Below are positions 1-7,764 of a stretch of 64,000 nucleotides of DNA, one piece after another. Positions within the stretch are counted from its first letter, which is position 1. The number at the start of each line of letters is the position of its first letter. The notes under the pieces are model-generated. The model searched no databases, had not been told where the DNA came from, and was given only the letters and a program-made list of their open reading frames with translations. Source of the stretch: VYDC01 sp963667515. Its GTDB lineage: Bacteria; Chloroflexota; Dehalococcoidia; UBA2979. The stretch spans positions 248,001 through 312,000 of the forward strand of contig CAXXXY010000008.1 in assembly GCA_963667515.2 (NCBI GenBank). The letters run 5' to 3'. The position numbers and the translations under genes were made by a program.

Positions 1-309
1 TTCCGCCGGCGTGGCGTGCGCGTGCGCCGGGTCCTGACCGACAACGCGAAGGCCTACACCGTCGCCCGCAGCTTCCACGGCGCCGCCGCTGCCGCAGACG
101 TGCGGCTGTCGCACACGCGGCCCTACCGCCCGCAGACGAACGGCAAAGCCGAGCGTTTCATCCAGATCCTGCAGAACGAGTGGGCCTACGCCCGCCCCTA
201 CCGCTCCAACGCCGAGCGGCTGCGCCAGCTCCCACGCTGGCTCTACCGCTACAATCACCGCCGACCGCACGGCGGCGTCGGCGGGGCCGTCCCCACCTCC
301 CGCCTGTGA
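1..309 (+). CDS. IS481-family transposase, C-terminal part (copy 1)
   Basis: This is the last 102 residues of a DDE (rve-fold) transposase, read in frame from base 1. The second catalytic Asp lies in VLTDNAK and the catalytic Glu in TNGKAERF. It is almost identical to the transposases at 3144-4082 and 15478-16422, differing by a Thr for Ala near the C-terminus (VPTSRL). Near identity of the copies implies recent transposition. Confidence 0.93.
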   Translation, partial: FRRRGVRVRRVLTDNAKAYTVARSFHGAAAAADVRLSHTRPYRPQTNGKAERFIQILQNEWAYARPYRSNAERLRQLPRWLYRYNHRRPHGGVGGAVPTSRL

Positions 310-330
310 ACAACCTTCCTGGGTAGTACA
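1..330 (+). mobile_element. IS481-type insertion sequence, copy 1 (right part only)
   Basis: The window opens inside an IS. Its right end (CCTGGGTAGTACA, ending at 330) is identical to the ends of the two complete copies at 3054-4103 and 15388-16443. The next six bases, GCTAGT (331-336), fit the NCTAGN target known for Bordetella IS481. They contain the stop codon of the neighbouring minus-strand gene, so that gene is not damaged. The left end lies outside the window. Confidence 0.93.
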
Positions 331-331
331 G

Positions 332-844
332 CTAGTCGAAGTCGCGGAAGACGATGGCGTTCGAGCCGTGCCAGCCCTCGGCGCGGACGTACTCGGGCGT
401 GACGCGGATGATGTAGAGCTCGTCCTCGGGCGGATGGCCGCGCGGGTTGCCTCCAGCGGCGGCGCGCCGCTCGTAGAAGGCGGCGACCTCGTCCTGGTCC
501 TCGATCAGCTCGGCGCGGCCCTGCATCCAGACCACGCGCGGGTTCCAGCCGAGCTCCCACTCCGGGCGGCCCTCCTTGCCCACCCAGAGGTAGCCGACGA
601 CCGGGTCGCGGCGGACGTGCTGCGTCTTCGGCTGCACGTCCTGCGTCATGGTGCTGACCTGCCAGCCCTCGAGGTGGGTGCCCACGGGGCGCATGATCGG
701 GCGGCCGTCGCGGCGGCGCGTCATCAGGTAGGCCATGCGCTGGCTGCGATCGGCGATGAAGGCGTGCACGGCGTCGCGGTAGCTCTCCGCGTCCTCCGCG
801 CCCAGCCCGCGCTCGCGGTCCCACATCGCGCCCTCGGTGGTCAT
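332..844 (-). CDS. Pyridoxamine 5'-phosphate oxidase-family flavin/F420 split-barrel protein
   Basis: A 170-residue soluble protein of the PNPOx-like split beta-barrel class, which binds FMN or F420 and reduces small substrates or cofactors. Supporting segments are a helix followed by MAYLMTRRRDGRP, the strand QHVRRDPVVGYLWV, and VVWMQGRAELIED. The substrate cannot be told. The ATG is preceded by AAGGAGG. The stop codon TAG sits in the CTAG core used as IS insertion site, so the gene keeps its natural end although an IS abuts it. It is transcribed away from the amidohydrolase at 1037. Confidence 0.75.
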   Translation of the reverse strand: MTTEGAMWDRERGLGAEDAESYRDAVHAFIADRSQRMAYLMTRRRDGRPIMRPVGTHLEGWQVSTMTQDVQPKTQHVRRDPVVGYLWVGKEGRPEWELGWNPRVVWMQGRAELIEDQDEVAAFYERRAAAGGNPRGHPPEDELYIIRVTPEYVRAEGWHGSNAIVFRDFD

Positions 845-933
845 CGCGTGCCTCCTTCCCGGCGGGCGGCATCGTAGCAGCAGCCGCGCGGCTCGCGAGC
901 CGGCGCCCGCGAGGGGCTACACTCGCTCGCTCG

Positions 934-975
934 CGGCAGCGTTCCGCTGCACTCGAGGGGCTGCCGCTCCTGCCG
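934..975 (+). repeat. Dispersed hairpin repeat, copy R1
   Basis: Intergenic element containing GCAGCGTTCCGCTGC (6-bp stem, 3-nt loop) followed by CTCGAGGGGCTGCCGCTCC. Related copies lie at 4395-4434 and 4506-4545 (reverse orientation), 20252-20287 and 22192-22230. This copy lies in the leader of the amidohydrolase gene. A TACACT hexamer at 917-922 could be its -10 box. Confidence 0.6.
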
Positions 976-1036
976 GGTCGGCGCCCTGGCTCGAGCGGGG
1001 CGGGCGGTGGGCGCGAGGCCAGGCAAGGGGGGGCAG

Positions 1037-2512
1037 GTGAGCGAGGCGGCGGCCTACGACCTCGCGGTGGTCGGGGGCGAGGTGGTCTTCCCCGGCCGCG
1101 AGCTGCGGCGCTGCGACATCGGCGTCGCGGGCGAGCGCATCGCCGCGATCGCGGAGCGGCTGCCGGGCACCGCTGCGCGCACCATCGACGCGACCGGAAA
1201 GCTGGTCTTCCCCGGCCTCGTCGACTCGCACGTGCACCTCGGCATCTTCCGGCCGCTCGCCGAGGACGCGCCCGCGGAGACGGCGAGCGCGGTGGCGGGC
1301 GGCGTCACCAGCTCGCTCGTCTTCTACCGCGCCGGCCGCCACAACCTCGTCGCGGACGAGGCGGCGGAGCTGCCCGCGGGCTACCTCGAGCTGCTGCCGG
1401 AGCTGCTCGCGGAGTCGGCGGGCGCCTTCCACTGCGACTACGGCTATCACATCGCGCCCGTGACGCGGGAGCACGCGGTGGAGGTGCCGGCGCTCGCGCG
1501 CGAGCACGGCGTCACGGGCTTCAAGTACTACATGCACTACACGGGCGTGACGCCCGCGCAGTACGCGGCGGGGCTCCACCCCGAGAAGGAGTTCCTGTTC
1601 TCGGACGTGCCGTACGACCTCGGCTACCTGCGCCGGGTGATGGAACGCGTCGCCGAGGCGAACGAAGGCGCCCCGGCGGGCGCCCCGCGGGCGCGGGTGT
1701 GCGTGCACGCCGAGAGCCCCGCGCTGATCCGCGAGGGCACGGAGGCGACGCTCGCCGAGCTGGCCGCGGGCCGGGAGCCGGCACCGCAACCGCTGGAGTC
1801 GTACTCGCGCAGCCGGCCGACGGGCGGCGAGCGGCTGGGCATTCTCGACGCGGCGGAGCTGGCCGCACAGGCGGGCGCGCCGCTGACCGTGCTGCATGCC
1901 TCGAGCGCCGACGCGCTGGACGCGGTGCGCGAGGCGCGGGCGCGCTACCCCGAACTCGACCTCGCCTGCGAGGTGACGGTGCATCACCTCTCGCTCGCCG
2001 CCGCGGAGCTCGAGGGGTGGGAGGCGAAGGTCAACCCGCCGCTGCGCGCGGCCGCCGACCGCGACGCGCTGTGGGCGGGCGTCGCCGACGGCTCCGTACA
2101 GACGATCGCCTCCGACCACGCCGCGATCGCGAGCGCGCTGAAGGCGGGCGACGTCTGGCAGGCGTGGTACGGCTTCGGCGGGAACGAGCTGCTGCTGCCT
2201 GCCGCCTACACCGAGGGCCACCTGCGCCGCGGCGTGCCGCTCCCGCGCATCGCGGAGGCGCTGGCGCGGCTGCACGGACTGGAGGGGCGCAAGGGCGACG
2301 TCGCGGTCGGCCTCGACGCCGACCTCGCGATCTGCGATCCGGAGGCCGAGCGGATCGTCGACCACCGGGCGCTGCACTCGGCGCAGGACTTCTCGCCGTT
2401 CGACGGGCGGGCGCTCCGCGGCTGGGTGAGCACGACGATCCTGCGCGGCGAGGTGGTCTACGAGCAGGGGCGCCCGGTCGGCGCGCCGCGGGGCCGCTAC
2501 CTGCGCGCCTAG
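1037..2512 (+). CDS. Dihydropyrimidinase/allantoinase-like cyclic amidohydrolase
   Basis: A 491-residue metal-dependent amidohydrolase of the hydantoinase/dihydropyrimidinase/allantoinase group, which opens cyclic amides. The expected metal-site elements are present in order: DSHVHLG (HxH), GFKYYMHY (Lys that is carboxylated to bridge two metals), CVHAESP, TVLHASS and IASDHA (final Asp). An N-terminal composite domain (VVGGEVVFPG) and the C-terminal GLDADLAICD complete the fold. The GTG at 1037 is preferred because it has AAGGGGGGG just upstream; a start at 1007 is also open. The substrate (dihydropyrimidine, allantoin, hydantoin) is not decidable. No pyrimidine or purine genes are adjacent. 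Confidence 0.85.
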   Translation: MSEAAAYDLAVVGGEVVFPGRELRRCDIGVAGERIAAIAERLPGTAARTIDATGKLVFPGLVDSHVHLGIFRPLAEDAPAETASAVAGGVTSSLVFYRAGRHNLVADEAAELPAGYLELLPELLAESAGAFHCDYGYHIAPVTREHAVEVPALAREHGVTGFKYYMHYTGVTPAQYAAGLHPEKEFLFSDVPYDLGYLRRVMERVAEANEGAPAGAPRARVCVHAESPALIREGTEATLAELAAGREPAPQPLESYSRSRPTGGERLGILDAAELAAQAGAPLTVLHASSADALDAVREARARYPELDLACEVTVHHLSLAAAELEGWEAKVNPPLRAAADRDALWAGVADGSVQTIASDHAAIASALKAGDVWQAWYGFGGNELLLPAAYTEGHLRRGVPLPRIAEALARLHGLEGRKGDVAVGLDADLAICDPEAERIVDHRALHSAQDFSPFDGRALRGWVSTTILRGEVVYEQGRPVGAPRGRYLRA

Positions 2513-2570
2513 CCTCGACGCCGGGGCGCTCCTACCCCCGCGAGCCGCCCCAGGCAAGCTGCCCCGGCCG

Positions 2571-3053
2571 CTACGCCCGCTCGAAGATGAGCTGGAGCTC
2601 CATCACGCTGCGGTCCCCGATCGAGAGCACGATGACGGCCGAGGGCGCCTCCAGCTCGTAGTCGGCGAACTCGATCGCGGTCGAGCCGATGACGACGACG
2701 AGGCCGCCCACGAGCTGGCCCTCCAGCGCCACCTCGACGGGCCGCGTCACGCCGTGCAGCGTCAGCTCGCCGAGCGCGGTGGCGGCGATCGGCACGCCCT
2801 CCTCCGGCGCCGCGTCGAGCACGATCGGCTCGGTCACGGTCAGCACGAAGCTGGCGGTGGGGAAGCTGTTCGTCTCGACGCCCTGGCGCTCCAGCGTGCG
2901 GTCGCGGCGCGAGTCGTCGCTCTCGAGCTGCGTCAGATCCGCCTCGACGGCGGTGACGGCGGCGATCGCGGCGCCGTCGAACTCGAGCGAGGCGGTGAGC
3001 GCCGAGGTGCGGCCGACCGCGGTCGTCGCGCCGATCCTCGCGAGCTCCTCCTG
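2571..3053 (-). pseudogene. YceI-family protein, C-terminal part, interrupted by IS
   Basis: Codes for the C-terminal ~160 residues of a YceI-like lipocalin-fold (isoprenoid-binding) protein: TAVGRTSALTASLEFDG, the SDDSRRD motif, and PTASFVLT, typical of the membrane-anchored YceI branch of Gram-positive-type bacteria and Chloroflexota. The reading frame runs into the left end of IS copy 2 at 3054 at the codons for QEELARIG. The anchor-coding 5' end lies on the other side of the IS (4104-4165), but roughly 80 expected codons in between are absent, so the gene is broken beyond simple insertion. Confidence 0.82.
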
Positions 3054-4103
3054 TGTAGTTCCCACGTAGGTTGTTGACAGGATGAGGGGCCTCGCCCGCT
3101 GCTGTGTGTGACAGCACGGCAGTAGCGAGGAGAGGACACCCTCATGGCCCATCGTAACGCGCGGCTGACGCCGCTGACCCGACTCGAGCTCGTGCGGGAA
3201 GTGGACGCCGGCTGGCCCCAGGCTGAGGTCGCTCGCCACTTCCGCGTCTCCCGCCACACCGTTGCCAAGTGGCTGGGGCGCTTCCGGGCGGAGGGAGCGG
3301 CAGGGCTCGAGGACCGCAGCTCCGCCCCGCGCGCGCATCCCCGGCGCACGCCGCCCGAGCTGGAGCGACGCATCTGCGCCGTGCGACGCACGCAGGGATT
3401 CGGGCCGCATCGCATCCAGTGGGCGCTCGGGGTCGCCCGCTCCACGGTCTACGCCGTGCTGCGGCGCCGCGGCCTCAACCGGCTCGACCGCCTGCACCGC
3501 GTCACCCGGGAGCCGGTCCGCTACGAGCACGACGCCCCCGGCGACCTGCTGCATCTCGACGTGAAGAAGCTCGGGCGCGTCCCCGAGGGCGGCGGCAAGC
3601 GAATGGCGCCTGGCTTCGCCGAGACGCGCTCCGGGCCGCATTCGCGGCGTTCGCTGGGGCTGGAGTACCTACACGTCGCCGTCGACGACCACAGCCGTTA
3701 CGCCTACGTCTCCGTCCTGCCCGACGAGCGTGGCGCGAGCTGCGCCGCCTTCCTCGAGCAGGCGCTCGCGGCCTTCCGCCGGCGTGGCGTGCGCGTGCGC
3801 CGGGTCCTGACCGACAACGCGAAGGCCTACACCGTCGCCCGCAGCTTCCACGGCGCCGCCGCTGCCGCAGACGTGCGGCTGTCGCACACGCGGCCCTACC
3901 GCCCGCAGACGAACGACAAAGCCGAGCGTTTCATCCAGATCCTGCAGAACGAGTGGGCCTACGCCCGCCCCTACCGCTCCAACGCCGAGCGGCTGCGCCA
4001 GCTCCCACGCTGGCTCTACCGCTACAATCACCGCCGACCGCACGGCCGCGTCGGCGGGGCCGTCCCCGCCTCCCGCCTGTGAACAACCTTCCTGGGTAGT
4101 ACA
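3054..4103 (+). mobile_element. IS481-type insertion sequence, copy 2 (complete)
   Basis: A 1050-bp element. The left end TGTAGTTCCCACGTAGG and the inverted right end TGTACTACCCAGGAAGG form imperfect terminal inverted repeats continuing into GTTGTT(G/C)ACAGG. It carries one transposase gene. The right flank is GCTAGC (NCTAGN type), but the left flank is CTCCTG, so there is no target duplication. With the missing piece of yceI this indicates a deletion next to the left end after insertion. A TTGACA in the left repeat may serve as -35 of the transposase promoter. Confidence 0.93.
3144..4082 (+). CDS. IS481-family transposase (copy 2)
   Basis: A 312-residue DDE transposase. The N-terminal helix-turn-helix (WPQAEVARHFRVSRHTVAKW) recognises the IS ends. 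A second winged-helix-like segment follows (FGPHRIQWALGVARSTVYAV), then the rve catalytic core with Asp in LLHLDVKKLG, Asp in VLTDNAKAY and Glu in TNDKAERF. Here the Gly beside the catalytic KAE is Asp (TNDKAERF instead of TNGKAERF in the other copies), a single G-to-A change that might reduce activity. Compared with copy 3 it lacks one 6-nt GTGCGC unit (two residues). Confidence 0.93.
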   Translation: MAHRNARLTPLTRLELVREVDAGWPQAEVARHFRVSRHTVAKWLGRFRAEGAAGLEDRSSAPRAHPRRTPPELERRICAVRRTQGFGPHRIQWALGVARSTVYAVLRRRGLNRLDRLHRVTREPVRYEHDAPGDLLHLDVKKLGRVPEGGGKRMAPGFAETRSGPHSRRSLGLEYLHVAVDDHSRYAYVSVLPDERGASCAAFLEQALAAFRRRGVRVRRVLTDNAKAYTVARSFHGAAAAADVRLSHTRPYRPQTNDKAERFIQILQNEWAYARPYRSNAERLRQLPRWLYRYNHRRPHGRVGGAVPASRL

Positions 4104-4165
4104 GCTAGCACGACCACGACCAGCACCGCCACCACACCGCCCAGCCACAGCCTCCGTGCCGTCAC
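4104..4165 (-). pseudogene. YceI-family protein, N-terminal anchor fragment
   Basis: Reading the minus strand from a GTG at 4165, with GGAGCGAGGGGAG upstream, gives an Arg-rich start followed by a hydrophobic run (VTARRLWLGG then VVAVLVVVVLA), which then hits the right end of IS copy 2. This matches the single N-terminal membrane anchor found in anchored YceI proteins, and its orientation fits the C-terminal part at 2571-3053. It is the severed 5' end of that gene. Confidence 0.65.
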
Positions 4166-4544
4166 GCAGCCGCTCCCCTCGCTCCGTCCCCGCGCCGCGG
4201 CGCCGCATGCCCACCCGGCGGGTGCGGTACTCGACGATGCCGAGAGGCTAGGGACAGGCGAATAAGCTTATGGTAAGCCAGCGTCGCGCTACGCCCGAGG
4301 GGCGCCAGCGCCCGCCCGCGAAACGTCGGCGCTCAAGCGCGGCGCAGCATCCGCCCGCTCACCCGTCGCCGCGCCGAGCACCGGCGCCGCCCGAGCAGGA
4401 GCGGCAGCCCCTCGAGTGCAGCGCTACGCTGCCTAGACGCGCGATAGGCAGAGGCCGCGCGTGGCGATCACGCCCGGCGCCGCGCTGAGCACCGGCGCCG
4501 CCCCCGCAGGAGCGGCAGCCCCTGGAGGTGCGGCGGAACGCTGC
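4166..4544. other. Non-coding stretch with a decayed tandem duplication of an acyl-CoA dehydrogenase 3' end
   Basis: No convincing gene. Bases ~4367-4472 and ~4478-4584 are two copies of a ~106-bp unit (period 111-112), about 85% alike by eye. The second includes the last codons of the acyl-CoA dehydrogenase at 4545-5771. The first ends in GGCCGCGCGTGGCGATCACG, the reverse complement of codons for VIATRGL, but its stop region is degraded. Each unit carries a copy of the dispersed hairpin repeat. A short AT-richer patch (4258-4275, GCGAATAAGCTTATGG) may hold a promoter for the former yceI. Confidence 0.6.
4395..4434 (-). repeat. Dispersed hairpin repeat, copy R2
   Basis: Reverse-orientation copy (GCAGGAGCGGCAGCCCCTCG, then TGCAGCGCTACGCTGCC) matching R1 at 934-975 with few changes. 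The stem GCAGCG/CGCTGC is kept with a CTA loop. It is part of the upstream unit of the local tandem duplication. Confidence 0.6.
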
Positions 4545-4545
4545 T
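4506..4545 (-). repeat. Dispersed hairpin repeat, copy R3
   Basis: Reverse-orientation copy (GCAGGAGCGGCAGCCCCTGG, then GCGGCGGAACGCTGC) that abuts the stop codon of the acyl-CoA dehydrogenase at 4545-5771. It could form a hairpin in the mRNA 3' end, but there is no T-run. Confidence 0.55.
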
Positions 4546-5771
4546 TAGCCGCGGGGGAGGCCGAGGCCGCGCGTGGCGATCACGTTGCGCTGCACCTCGG
4601 AGCTGCCGCCGGCGATCGTGCCGGGGACGCCGCGCACCCAGCCCTTCGTGAAGCGCGCCTCGAAGGGCGCGCGCGGATCGTCCGCGTCCCAGAGATTGCC
4701 GTAGAGCCCGAACACTTTCACGCCATCGTTGTCCAGCTCGCGCGAGACCTCGGAGCCGAACAGCTTCGAGACGGAGGCCTCGTAGTTCGGCACCTGGCCG
4801 CGCGCCTGGATGGTGATGATGCGCAGCGAGAAGTTCATCATCACGCCAGCCTCGACGAAGTGGTGCGCGATGCGCTGGCGCAGCGAGTCGAGATCGGCGA
4901 CGCGCGAGCGCAGGGCGCCCTCGGGCGTGCCGACGTAGTCGAGCAGGCGGCGGATCGTGCGCTCCATGCGCACGGCGCCCGCGATGTTGGAGCGCTCGTT
5001 GTCGAGCAGCGTCATCGCGACGTACCAGCCGCGGTTCTCCTCGCCCACGATCTGGTCGGCGGGGATGCGCACATCCTCGAAGAAGGTCTCGTTGACCTCG
5101 TGGCCCCAGCTCATGTCGATGATCGGGCGCACCGTGACGCCCGGCGAGTACTTGTCGACCAGCAGGAACGAGATCCCGCGGTGCTTCGGCGCGTCGGGGT
5201 CGGTGCGCGTGAGCAGCAGCACCCAGTCCGCGTAGTGGCCGTGGGTGGTCCAGATCTTCTGGCCGTTGATCAGGTACTCGTCGCCGTCGCGGACGGCGCG
5301 CGTCTGCAGGGAGGCGAGGTCCGAGCCGGCGCCCGGCTCCGAGAAGCCCTGCGCCCACACCACCTCGCCCGCGAGGATGCCCGGCAGGAAGCGCTTCTTC
5401 TGCTCCTCCGTGCCATGGACGATCAGCGCCGGGCCCAGCATCCCGATGCCGACGTTGGAGCCGGCGCCCGGGGCGTTGGAGGTGGCGATCTCCTGGTTGA
5501 GGATGAACTGCTCCATCGGCGAGAGGCCGCCGCCGCCGTACTCCTGCGGCCAGTGGGGGGCGACCCACCCCTTCTCGGCGAAGGCGGCGAGCCACTCGGC
5601 GGCGGCCTCCTTCGCGCCGGGCTCGTCGGAGATGCGGTCGCGCGCCCACTGCGCGTAGGAGCCGGGCCAGTCGCGCTTCGCCATCTCGCTGTAGCGCTTC
5701 GGCATGCGCTCGATCAGCGCCTGCACGTCGCCACGGAACGCCTCTTGCTCGGTCGTGTCGGTCCAGTCCAT
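4545..5771 (-). CDS. Acyl-CoA dehydrogenase family protein (1)
   Basis: A 408-residue FAD enzyme that oxidises an acyl-CoA to the enoyl-CoA. Recognised by GWVAPHWPQEYGGGGLSPME (N-terminal helical domain), QGFSEPGAGSDLASLQTRA (FAD-binding beta domain), NGQKIWTTHGHYADW, and the C-terminal helical domain ending AGGSSEVQRNVIATRGLGLP. The ATG at 5771 (MDWTDTTEQ) follows AGGAGG. Two paralogues with the same C-terminal signature lie at 22234-23436 and 32205-33425. Chain length or type of substrate is not predictable. It shares its strand with the ThDP enzyme upstream (126-bp gap). Confidence 0.9.
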   Translation of the reverse strand: MDWTDTTEQEAFRGDVQALIERMPKRYSEMAKRDWPGSYAQWARDRISDEPGAKEAAAEWLAAFAEKGWVAPHWPQEYGGGGLSPMEQFILNQEIATSNAPGAGSNVGIGMLGPALIVHGTEEQKKRFLPGILAGEVVWAQGFSEPGAGSDLASLQTRAVRDGDEYLINGQKIWTTHGHYADWVLLLTRTDPDAPKHRGISFLLVDKYSPGVTVRPIIDMSWGHEVNETFFEDVRIPADQIVGEENRGWYVAMTLLDNERSNIAGAVRMERTIRRLLDYVGTPEGALRSRVADLDSLRQRIAHHFVEAGVMMNFSLRIITIQARGQVPNYEASVSKLFGSEVSRELDNDGVKVFGLYGNLWDADDPRAPFEARFTKGWVRGVPGTIAGGSSEVQRNVIATRGLGLPRG

Positions 5772-5897
5772 CTCGCGCCTCCTGCCTCGGCGGTGCGCCC
5801 CGGAACGTGGGGCGCGGCGGCCGGACCGGCGCATTCTTGCACATCGCGCGCCCGCCGCGAGCGGGGCGCCGCGCCGAGGCCCTGGCCCGCGCCGTAC

Positions 5898-7562
5898 CTA
5901 GCCGGCCCCGTACTGGGTGCGGCCCGACCGAGCCAGCCAGCCGAACGCCTGCTCCTTGCGTCGCGCCTGCGGGTCGATCATCACGTGCACGAGCGCGGGG
6001 CGGCGGGCGGCGAGCGCGCGATCGAGCGCGGGGCGCAGCTCGGCTGCGGTCTCGACGTGCTCGGCGTGGCCGCCGAAGGCCGCCATCACGCGGTCGTAAC
6101 GCACGGCATCGTCCGTGCCGAAGTCCTCGGCGGTGAGCGCGCGGCCGGGGCGCCGGCGCACGCTGCCGTTGTTCGCCACGACGAAGAGGATCGGCAGCTC
6201 GTAGCGGACGGCGGTCTCCAGGTCCATGCCGTTCCAGCCCGCGGCGAAGTCTCCCATCGCGCAGACCACGCGCGCGTCCGGCCTCGCGATCTGGGCGCCG
6301 ATGGCGTACGGGATGCCGACGCCCATGCAGCCCGTGGTACCGGCGTCCAGCCGCTCGCGGGGGCGCGCGTTGGGCTGCATCACGCGCGAGATCGCCATCG
6401 TCGCCTCGCCGTCGGCGACGACGATCGCCCAGGGGCCGACGGCGGCGTTGATCTCGCGGTACATGCGGTAGAGGTTCAGCCGCGGTCCCTCGTCATCGAC
6501 CATCGGCGCGATCTGCTCGGCGTTGCGCGTGCGCTCGCGCTGCAGGTCGGCGATCCAGGCATCGCGCTGCTCGACGCGGCCCCGCGACGCCTCGAGCAGC
6601 TGGCCGAGCACCGTCTTTGCGTCGCCCACCAGCCCCGCCTCGACGGGCTGGGCGAGCCCGATCTCGGTGGGCTCGATGTCGAGCTGGACCACGCGCACCC
6701 CCTCGGCGAAGCGTGGCGGGCGGCCGAAGTGGAAGGTCCAGTTGAAGCGCGCGCCCGCGAGGATCACGAGGTCCGCGTTCTTGAGCGCGAAGGAGCGCGC
6801 CCCGGCGACGCAGAGCGGGTGGTCGTCGGGCACGACCCCCTTCCCCATCGGCGACGGGACGAAGGGGATGCCCAGCTCCTCGACGAGGGCGCGCGCCTGC
6901 TCCGCCGCGTCCGACCACGCCGCGCCCTTGCCGATCAGCAGCAGCGGGCGCTCGGCCGCGGCGATCGCGCGTGCGGCGCGCTCGACGGCCGCCGGGTCGG
7001 CGGCGGGCCGCGGGGCGGGCGGCGCGACGGGGTGCGGCTGCACCTCGGACGTATCGAGGGTCGCCGTCAGCACGTCGGAGGGCAGGTCGAGGTAGACGGG
7101 GCCGGGGCGGCCGTGGGTGGCGCGCTTCACCGCCTCGGCGACGAACCACGGGATGCGTCGCGGCTCGTCGACGGCCACCGACCAGCGGCAGTACGGCGCG
7201 GCCGACTCCACCTGCGGCAGCTCCTGGAAGTCGCCGAGGCCGCGCTTGCCGAGCTCGGAAGAGCCGCCCAAGAGCAGCATCGGCCAGCAGTTCGCCCACG
7301 CCGTCGCCAGGCCCGTAATCGCGTTCGTCATCGCGGGGCCGGAGGTGACGGCGCCCACGCCGAGGCCGCGCGTCACGTAGGAGTACGCCTGCGCCGCCAT
7401 CGCGATCGTCTGCTCGTGGCGGATGGTGTAGTTGTCGATCCCCGCCTCGACGGCGGCGTCGAGGAAGGGGCCCATCGGGTCGCCGGGGACGGAGAACAGG
7501 GTCCCCACGCCGTGCTCCCGCAGCGAGTGCACCAGCAGGCTCGCGCCGTCGATCTCCGCCAT
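5898..7562 (-). CDS. 2-hydroxyacyl-CoA lyase / oxalyl-CoA decarboxylase-like ThDP enzyme
   Basis: A 554-residue three-domain ThDP enzyme of the acetolactate-synthase superfamily. RHEQTIAMAAQAYS carries the activating Glu; GDFAAGWNGMD to VANNG is the Mg-ThDP motif. The segments ANCWPMLLLGGSSE, DFQELPQVE and FHFGRPPRF resemble 2-hydroxyacyl-CoA lyase and oxalyl-CoA decarboxylase rather than acetolactate synthase. Lyases of this type split 2-hydroxyacyl-CoA into an aldehyde and formyl-CoA. CoA-transferases of the CaiB/Frc family lie nearby (12078-14830) and could provide the CoA ester. Start: ATG at 7562 after GAGGGGG. The assignment is by motif resemblance; the exact substrate is open. Confidence 0.8.
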   Translation of the reverse strand: MAEIDGASLLVHSLREHGVGTLFSVPGDPMGPFLDAAVEAGIDNYTIRHEQTIAMAAQAYSYVTRGLGVGAVTSGPAMTNAITGLATAWANCWPMLLLGGSSELGKRGLGDFQELPQVESAAPYCRWSVAVDEPRRIPWFVAEAVKRATHGRPGPVYLDLPSDVLTATLDTSEVQPHPVAPPAPRPAADPAAVERAARAIAAAERPLLLIGKGAAWSDAAEQARALVEELGIPFVPSPMGKGVVPDDHPLCVAGARSFALKNADLVILAGARFNWTFHFGRPPRFAEGVRVVQLDIEPTEIGLAQPVEAGLVGDAKTVLGQLLEASRGRVEQRDAWIADLQRERTRNAEQIAPMVDDEGPRLNLYRMYREINAAVGPWAIVVADGEATMAISRVMQPNARPRERLDAGTTGCMGVGIPYAIGAQIARPDARVVCAMGDFAAGWNGMDLETAVRYELPILFVVANNGSVRRRPGRALTAEDFGTDDAVRYDRVMAAFGGHAEHVETAAELRPALDRALAARRPALVHVMIDPQARRKEQAFGWLARSGRTQYGAG

Positions 7563-7764
7563 CACGACCCCCTCGCCGCCCGCCCTGCCTCGCCGCGGGC
7601 ACCGTCGTGGAGCGCCCCGCGCCCGTCAAGGCGCAGCGTCGCTCCACGGCGCGGGGGGGCCGCGCGGGGGGAGGCGCCGCCTATACTCGGCGGCGCGCGC
7701 GGGCCGCTCGGTCGGGCGGCGCCGCGATCGGCCACGCCGGGCCGGAGACAGGAAGAGGGCGCGC
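7563..7764. promoter_or_regulatory. Divergent promoter region
   Basis: The 202-bp gap between the minus-strand ThDP gene and the plus-strand LLM gene holds TATACTCGGCGGC at 7682. TATACT (7682-7687) suits a -10 box for the LLM gene, and the opposite strand reads TATAGG. No good -35 is visible. The TAnnCTCG form recurs before other genes in the window. Confidence 0.4.

Noticed and set aside
934..975. The hairpin repeats as intrinsic terminators
   Set aside because: No copy is followed by a T-run, and two copies lie upstream of genes rather than behind them.
917..2557. Large antisense open frame over the amidohydrolase
   Set aside because: No domain-like sequence; the plus-strand product carries all catalytic motifs of a known family.
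5898..7562. Acetolactate synthase (ilvB) for the ThDP enzyme
   Set aside because: Motifs around ANCWPMLLLGGSSE, DFQELPQVE and FHFGRPPRF fit HACL/oxalyl-CoA decarboxylase better, and no ilvN or ilvC is nearby.
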